A DNA stretch of 15,657 nt from JAJOKI01 sp964412405. Its GTDB lineage: Archaea > Halobacteriota > UBA148 > JAJOKI01. The stretch is from the NCBI GenBank assembly GCA_964412405.1, contig CAYPOB010000017.1, forward strand, positions 1 to 15,657, written 5' to 3'. The position numbers and the translations under genes were made by a program. Below are positions 12,280 through 15,657 of this stretch, piece after piece; position 1 is the stretch's first letter, and each line of letters begins with the position of its first letter. A model generated the notes under the pieces. It had not been told where the DNA came from, searched no databases, and saw nothing but the letters and a program-made list of their open reading frames with translations.

Positions 12280-13923
12280 ATGAAAAGCGATATGATGAAA
12301 AAAGGAATCGAGAGGGCGCCCCACAGGGCATTGCTGAAGGCATGCGGCGTGACGGATGAGGGCATGGAGCGCCCCTTCATCGCAGTGGTCAACTCCTGGA
12401 ACGAGATTGTGCCAGGGCATATCCATCTCCGCCAGGTCGCAGATGCCGTGAAAACGGGCATACATAGTGCAGGAGGGTCCCCCTTCGAGTTCAACACGAT
12501 AGCAGTCTGCGATGGACTGGCAATGGGGCACGATGGAATGAGATATTCTCTGCCCTCCAGAGATGTCATAGCGGACTCCATAGAAATAATGATAAGGGCG
12601 CATGCGTTTGATGGAATGGTGCTCATACCTTCCTGTGACGAAATCGTCCCAGGGCATTTGATGGCGGCTGCCAGATTGGATATTCCTACAGCAGTTGTAA
12701 CGGGAGGGCCAATGCACTCTGGAGTGTTTAAAGGCGAGAATGTCGATATAATAACCGTTTTCGAGGCTGTAGGTGAGCTTAAAGCAGGTAAAATAAGCGA
12801 GGATGACCTGAAGAAGCTCGAAGATTGCGCATGTCCAGGTGCCGGTAGCTGTGCTGGGATGTTCAGCGCCAATACCCTGGCATGCGGCGTAGAGGCTTTA
12901 GGACTATCTCTGCCAGGATGTGCAACCGCACATGCAACAGATGCCAGTAAGCTGAGAATTGCCAGAGAAAGTGGAAAACGGATCGTATCGCTGGTAAAAG
13001 ACGACGTGACCGCACGGGACATCATGTCCTATGATGCATTTGAGAACTGGATGAGGATTTCCATGGCAACTGCTGGCTCCACTAATGATGTGCTGGAAAT
13101 ACTCGCGATAGCTAAAGAAGCGGACATAAAAATATCGTTAGACTTGTTCGATGATATCAGCAGGATGACGCCACATATCTGTAATATGCGTCCGGGAGGG
13201 GCCTATACCATGTTGGACCTGGATAGGGCAGGCGGCATTCCAGCACTGATGAAACGCCTGAGAAAACTGCTGAATCTGGAGTGCATCACCGTTACGGGAA
13301 AAACCGTGCGGGAAAACATAGAGAGTGCCAAGGTGATGGATGAGGGAGTGATACGTCCCCTCAGCAATCCCGTTCATTCCGAGGGAGGGATTGCCGTGTT
13401 GAGAGGTTCTTTAGCTCCGAACGGCGCAGTGGTGAAACAAACCGCTGTCGACGAGCAGATGTTAAGATATACTGGACCTGCAAGAGTCTTTGAGTCAGAA
13501 GAGGAATCAACAGAGGCAATATTGAATGGTGAAATCAAGCACGGCGACGTCATCATCATCAGATATGAGGGTCCAAAAGGGGGTCCTGGTATGCGCGAGA
13601 TGCTGGCGCCAACCTCCGCGATATGTGGAATGGGGCTCAAAGTCGTATTGGTCACAGATGGTCGCTTCTCTGGTGGAACCAGAGGTCCATGCATAGGGCA
13701 CGTGTCGCCGGAAGCAGCAGAAGGAGGACCAATAGCGGTCGTCGAAGAGGGGGACATGATCAAAATTGATATTCCTGCCAGAAAACTGGACCTGGCCGTA
13801 AAGGAGTCGGAAATTAAGATGCGTTTGCAGCGCTGGAAGCCCAGAGAACGAAATGTAAAGGGATATCTCCGAAGATATGCAGAGCTATGTTTGAGCTCTG
13901 ACAAGGGCGCATGTATGAAATAA
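12280..13923 (+). CDS. ilvD: Dihydroxy-acid dehydratase (IlvD/Edd family)
   Basis: IlvD removes water from 2,3-dihydroxy-3-methylbutanoate or -pentanoate to give the 2-oxo precursors of valine, leucine and isoleucine, using an iron-sulfur cluster. The 547-residue length is typical. Seen are KKGIERAPHRALLKACG at the start, VPGHIHL, CDGLAMGHDGMRYSLPSR (C77), PSCDEIVPGHLMAAARLDIP (C119), CPGAGSCAGMFSANTL (C185, C191), and the C-terminal GPKGGPGMREMLAPTSA and VTDGRFSGGTRGPCIGHVSPEAA. These cysteines are candidate cluster ligands. The middle segment NWMRISMATAGSTNDVLEIL is more divergent than in bacterial IlvD, so a sugar-acid dehydratase of the same superfamily is a minor alternative. The start is set by AGGAGTGA. 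The gene stands alone; no other branched-chain gene is visible, though the OFOR upstream could use a product (2-oxoisovalerate). Confidence 0.92.
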   Translation: MKSDMMKKGIERAPHRALLKACGVTDEGMERPFIAVVNSWNEIVPGHIHLRQVADAVKTGIHSAGGSPFEFNTIAVCDGLAMGHDGMRYSLPSRDVIADSIEIMIRAHAFDGMVLIPSCDEIVPGHLMAAARLDIPTAVVTGGPMHSGVFKGENVDIITVFEAVGELKAGKISEDDLKKLEDCACPGAGSCAGMFSANTLACGVEALGLSLPGCATAHATDASKLRIARESGKRIVSLVKDDVTARDIMSYDAFENWMRISMATAGSTNDVLEILAIAKEADIKISLDLFDDISRMTPHICNMRPGGAYTMLDLDRAGGIPALMKRLRKLLNLECITVTGKTVRENIESAKVMDEGVIRPLSNPVHSEGGIAVLRGSLAPNGAVVKQTAVDEQMLRYTGPARVFESEEESTEAILNGEIKHGDVIIIRYEGPKGGPGMREMLAPTSAICGMGLKVVLVTDGRFSGGTRGPCIGHVSPEAAEGGPIAVVEEGDMIKIDIPARKLDLAVKESEIKMRLQRWKPRERNVKGYLRRYAELCLSSDKGACMK

Positions 13924-14007
13924 TGGGGTAGATATGTAATGGTGTGAAGGTCTGGAGGATATGTGAAGTTTACGGAGTGATAGATAGGGGGAGTTGTCAG
14001 TGGATGA

Positions 14008-14337
14008 TTAATAATCAAACCTTCTTTCATATTCCTTATGAGGTAACCATTCTAAAATAATCGAAATAATGATAATTTCATCCATTGCAACTGAATATAA
14101 TAGTCTCCAAGCATCTGGAAGATTATATTTCCATAAATTATTTATCTCATATTTGTCGATATATCTTTTAGGTATCTGCTTTTTAGGTATTTGAATACCG
14201 CAAAACGCATTTTCAGCTATATCATCAAATGCTCGATTCAACCATTTATACAGCTTCTTATCCTCTGTTTTTGAATCTTTAAGTTTATCAAAAGCTTCTT
14301 TTAGTTTCTTATCTACAAATACAACTTTACATCCCAT
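14008..14337 (-). CDS. RelE/ParE-superfamily toxin, archaeal type
   Basis: The 109-residue basic protein resembles archaeal RelE/ParE-fold toxins that cut mRNA on the ribosome or otherwise stop growth. Signature-like stretches are KLKEAFDKLKDSKTEDKKLYKWLNRA in the N-terminal helices, IPKKQIPKRYIDKYEINNLWKYNLPDAWRLLYS in the central strands, and ILEWLPHKEYERRFDY at the end; the lysine, arginine and tyrosine residues there are the usual RNA-contacting type. I chose ATG 14337 (protein begins MGCKVVFVDKKL); an upstream TTG at 14352 would add five residues without a better ribosome binding site. The gene lies 31 bases after the antitoxin-like gene on the same strand. It is AT-rich and lies tail to tail with ilvD. 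The toxin family is likely; the target is not known. Confidence 0.8.
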   Translation of the reverse strand: MGCKVVFVDKKLKEAFDKLKDSKTEDKKLYKWLNRAFDDIAENAFCGIQIPKKQIPKRYIDKYEINNLWKYNLPDAWRLLYSVAMDEIIIISIILEWLPHKEYERRFDY

Positions 14338-14368
14338 GTTGGACACTACCAAGAATTTTCATATTTTA

Positions 14369-14647
14369 TCATCTTATAATTAATGTCTTGTCTGTCAAGT
14401 ATTTTTTTACAAGTTCTGGATTCCATATCCAGCATATTTTTCCTTTGGAATCACGTGCTATCTTCCCAGAATCAAGTAGATAGCTGTAAATTATATCATA
14501 TGTTTGATACATCATTTTTTTGGGCAGATTCTCCCACAAAGTCTTCTTTTTAAATTCTCCACTATGCTCCCTAATAAACTCCTCAACCATTAGAACGGTA
14601 TCAAGCTGGGGATAATGAATTACTTTTGTTTCAGTTACGAGTCCCAT
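14369..14647 (-). CDS. Probable antitoxin, small winged-helix-like archaeal protein
   Basis: This 92-residue protein lies directly upstream of the RelE-like toxin and has a helical layout consistent with a small winged-helix DNA-binding fold: IHYPQLDTVLMVEEFIREHSGEF, LWENLPKKMMYQTYDIIYSYLLDSGKIARDSKGK, then WIWNPELVKKYL. Similar small proteins with an N-terminal 'YPxLDTVLMVE' segment and a C-terminal 'WIWNPELV' segment occur in archaea, I believe next to such toxins, but I could not check this. A good ribosome binding site AGGTGA precedes ATG 14647. Its promoter is covered by a palindrome (14662-14681), as expected for an antitoxin that represses its own operon. Antitoxin function is inferred from position. 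Confidence 0.68.
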   Translation of the reverse strand: MGLVTETKVIHYPQLDTVLMVEEFIREHSGEFKKKTLWENLPKKMMYQTYDIIYSYLLDSGKIARDSKGKICWIWNPELVKKYLTDKTLIIR

Positions 14648-14661
14648 ATCTTCACCTTTTG

Positions 14662-14681
14662 GTTATATAAGTACATATAAC
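14662..14681 (-). promoter_or_regulatory. Toxin-antitoxin promoter/operator palindrome
   Basis: GTTATAT (14662-14668) and ATATAAC (14675-14681) are perfect 7-base inverted arms around AAGTAC. On the minus strand the segment includes a TATA-like element (cttatataac), about 20 bases before the antitoxin ATG. Overlap of an inverted repeat with the TATA box suits autoregulation by the antitoxin or the complex. Confidence 0.55.
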
Positions 14682-14777
14682 TAATCGACAATAAGTTTTT
14701 TGGTCATCTCATAGTCAATGTTTGATTTATGATTGCATAGACACTATTCATCAAATATTTGAAAGTGGCATTCAATT

Positions 14778-14880
14778 TCGGCTAACGTTTCCAGCATATA
14801 CGACGTTGCGACCGAAGGGAGCAATGTCCCGAAGGGCAAGGGCGTTAGCCCGTAGCGTATGTGCTGTGTTATCTGATGTG
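14778..14880. repeat. Structured repeat-like element with crossing inverted arms
   Basis: This GC-richer patch sits in AT-rich DNA. Arm A GGCTAACG (14780-14787) is complementary to CGTTAGCC (14843-14850). Arm B CAGCATATACG (14792-14802) is complementary to CGTATGTGCTG (14856-14866) except for one G-U-type pair. Because A and B cross, the RNA would be a pseudoknot, or the two folds exclude each other. Inside lie ACGTTGC/GCAATGT (14803-14809, 14821-14827) and CCC-GAA-GGG (14828-14836). Such compact elements are often dispersed many times in archaeal genomes; only one copy is in this window. A T at 14890 begins the stop codon of the putative frameshifted tail of the neighbouring gene. Confidence 0.6.
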
Positions 14881-14953
14881 GCGGCGCAATCATCTTTTCC
14901 TCTCGTAATTTTTAATCTCACGGACATATTCAATAATTCTATTACTTTTATCC

Positions 14954-15559
14954 TCAAAATGAGCCATAATTTCGTTCAGAGTGGTGGAATCTTTTTCCAA
15001 GAATTGGGTAAAATAATTTAGTTGGGGGTTTCGGAGGATTTAAACTCGTGTTTTTCGGCAAATTGGTACCAAACCATCCCTTCCATTTTTTGTCACCGAG
15101 TTCTATTGAATCTTCTATTGATAGAAAGATAGGATTATCTGATTTATAAGCAATGCGGGAATGATAAATGATATTCCCCTCCTCATTATGCTTTATTTGA
15201 TTGGGTATTTCTTTATACTGAGAAATGGGAAACCAACCTGTAATATAAAAGTTGCCTTGATATTTTGTCACGAAAATTATGTAGCTTCCTCCACGCTTTT
15301 TCAAATGTCGTATTCCTCTTTGATTACAGAAGGCATACTCATTATATGATTTTTCTTCATAATGAGGTTCGAGCTTTCTCTCATAAACATAATCCCTGAT
15401 AGGTAATTTTGAATCGGGACATGAGATAAAATAGCAAAATTTTCCATATCCAAATCCATTTTCATCAGGGGATGGATAGTCTAACCATTTTATATTTTTC
15501 CCAGGGTTCTCTATTCTATCTAATTTCTTTGGTTTACAAGGTTTGCGTTTACAAGCCAT
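14954..15559 (-). CDS. Uncharacterised protein, probably frameshifted near its C-terminus
   Basis: I do not recognise this protein. As read it has 201 residues: a basic, cysteine-containing start (CKRKPCKPKK), then a mixed alpha/beta region with GFGYGKFCYFISCPDSK, GGSYIIFVTKYQGNFYITGWFPISQY and IAYKSDNPIFL. The strand-rich middle is reminiscent of small RNA- or nucleotide-binding PUA/EVE-type folds, but this is only an impression. A strong ribosome binding site AGGAGG lies seven bases before ATG 15559. The reading ends in an unconvincing tail after a G5 run (C5 in the gene) at 15024-15028; skipping one base there opens 44 more codons to a stop at 14890-14892 with a helical, charged sequence (FLEKDSTTLNEIMAHFEDKS, ending KNYERKR). 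The intact product would have about 222 residues. It is AT-rich, like the toxin-antitoxin pair. Confidence 0.6.
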   Translation of the reverse strand: MACKRKPCKPKKLDRIENPGKNIKWLDYPSPDENGFGYGKFCYFISCPDSKLPIRDYVYERKLEPHYEEKSYNEYAFCNQRGIRHLKKRGGSYIIFVTKYQGNFYITGWFPISQYKEIPNQIKHNEEGNIIYHSRIAYKSDNPIFLSIEDSIELGDKKWKGWFGTNLPKNTSLNPPKPPTKLFYPILGKRFHHSERNYGSF

Positions 15560-15626
15560 CTCTATTCCTCCTCTAATCGAGCCACCATTTTAGATAACTA
15601 CTATTTAGCGAACTTTTTATTAAGTT

Positions 15627-15642
15627 AGATTGCATGTAATCT
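15627..15642. promoter_or_regulatory. Near-perfect palindrome upstream of the uncharacterised gene
   Basis: AGATTGCATGTAATCT is a 16-base inverted repeat with one mismatched position per arm, about 70 bases upstream of ATG 15559. It could be a regulator site; the promoter itself is not clear in the surrounding AT-rich sequence. Confidence 0.3.
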
Positions 15643-15657
15643 ATTATAGGCTTTTTA

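Noticed and set aside
12228..13025. 265-codon open frame on the minus strand across ilvD
   Set aside because: It is antisense to a clear dehydratase gene and is a Ser/Pro-rich low-complexity translation with no motif.
14005..14017. TGATTA-A-TAATCA dyad over the toxin stop codon
   Set aside because: Could be a transcript end but lacks a T run on either side; too short to claim.
13374..14030. 218-codon minus-strand frame over the end of ilvD and the following gap
   Set aside because: Most of it is antisense to ilvD and the product looks random; the non-overlapping part is short.
14751..14762. TCAAATATTTGA 12-base palindrome
   Set aside because: Short and in AT-rich DNA, with no clear link to a promoter; likely chance.
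14722..15021. 99-codon plus-strand frame across the structured repeat
   Set aside because: It runs through the repeat and antisense to the frameshifted gene tail; the translation has no protein-like pattern.

Overview
The window reads as a piece of an anaerobic archaeal genome, probably euryarchaeal (Halobacteriota: a methanogen, ANME or alkane-oxidiser relative). Supporting signs are A/T-rich TATA boxes about 25 bases before likely transcript starts, GGTGA/GAGGTG-type ribosome binding sites, a four-polypeptide 2-oxoacid:ferredoxin oxidoreductase next to a CdhB-like (CO dehydrogenase/acetyl-CoA synthase epsilon-type) protein, LarB beside PurK and PurE, and an archaeal-type RelE/ParE toxin. 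The lineage is an inference and no rRNA gene is present to fix it.

Layout. (1) Positions 1-3515: an AT-rich, tightly overlapping three-gene block that looks like a defence island: the C-terminal part of an Eco57I/type IIG-like N6-adenine methyltransferase, an OLD-family ATPase with a TOPRIM nuclease domain, and a Cas4/RecB-like PD-(D/E)XK nuclease with cysteine pairs at both ends. (2) 3627-6080: larB-purK-purE, with higher G+C and chromosomal in character. (3) 6150-7466: a sodium-dependent bicarbonate transporter (SbtA) with its PII-like regulator (SbtB), behind a TATA box followed by a palindrome. (4) 7467-7972: a long non-coding stretch with a 19-base direct repeat, two foldable segments, and a promoter with a perfect 7+7 palindrome just downstream of the TATA box. 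(5) 7973-11401: a five-gene operon, CdhB-like protein plus OFOR alpha, beta, gamma and ferredoxin (delta) subunits. (6) 11381-12121, minus strand: an orphan FetB/UPF0014 permease overlapping the OFOR operon tail to tail. (7) 12280-13923: ilvD. (8) 14008-14681, minus strand: a toxin-antitoxin pair with a palindrome over its promoter. (9) About 14778-14880: a compact structured repeat whose arms cross like a pseudoknot. (10) 14890-15559, minus strand: an unrecognised gene that appears to carry a one-base frameshift in a G5/C5 run.

How the genes may work together: nearly every enzyme between 3.6 and 11.4 kb consumes, produces or moves CO2 or bicarbonate. LarB carboxylates nicotinate adenine dinucleotide, PurK uses bicarbonate, PurE moves that carboxyl group, SbtA imports bicarbonate under SbtB control, and OFORs run reductive carboxylation in autotrophic anaerobes. 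The neighbourhood may therefore be an inorganic-carbon supply and fixation locus; this is inference from gene order. The flanking AT-rich segments (defence genes, toxin-antitoxin, repeat, broken gene) look like acquired accessory DNA.
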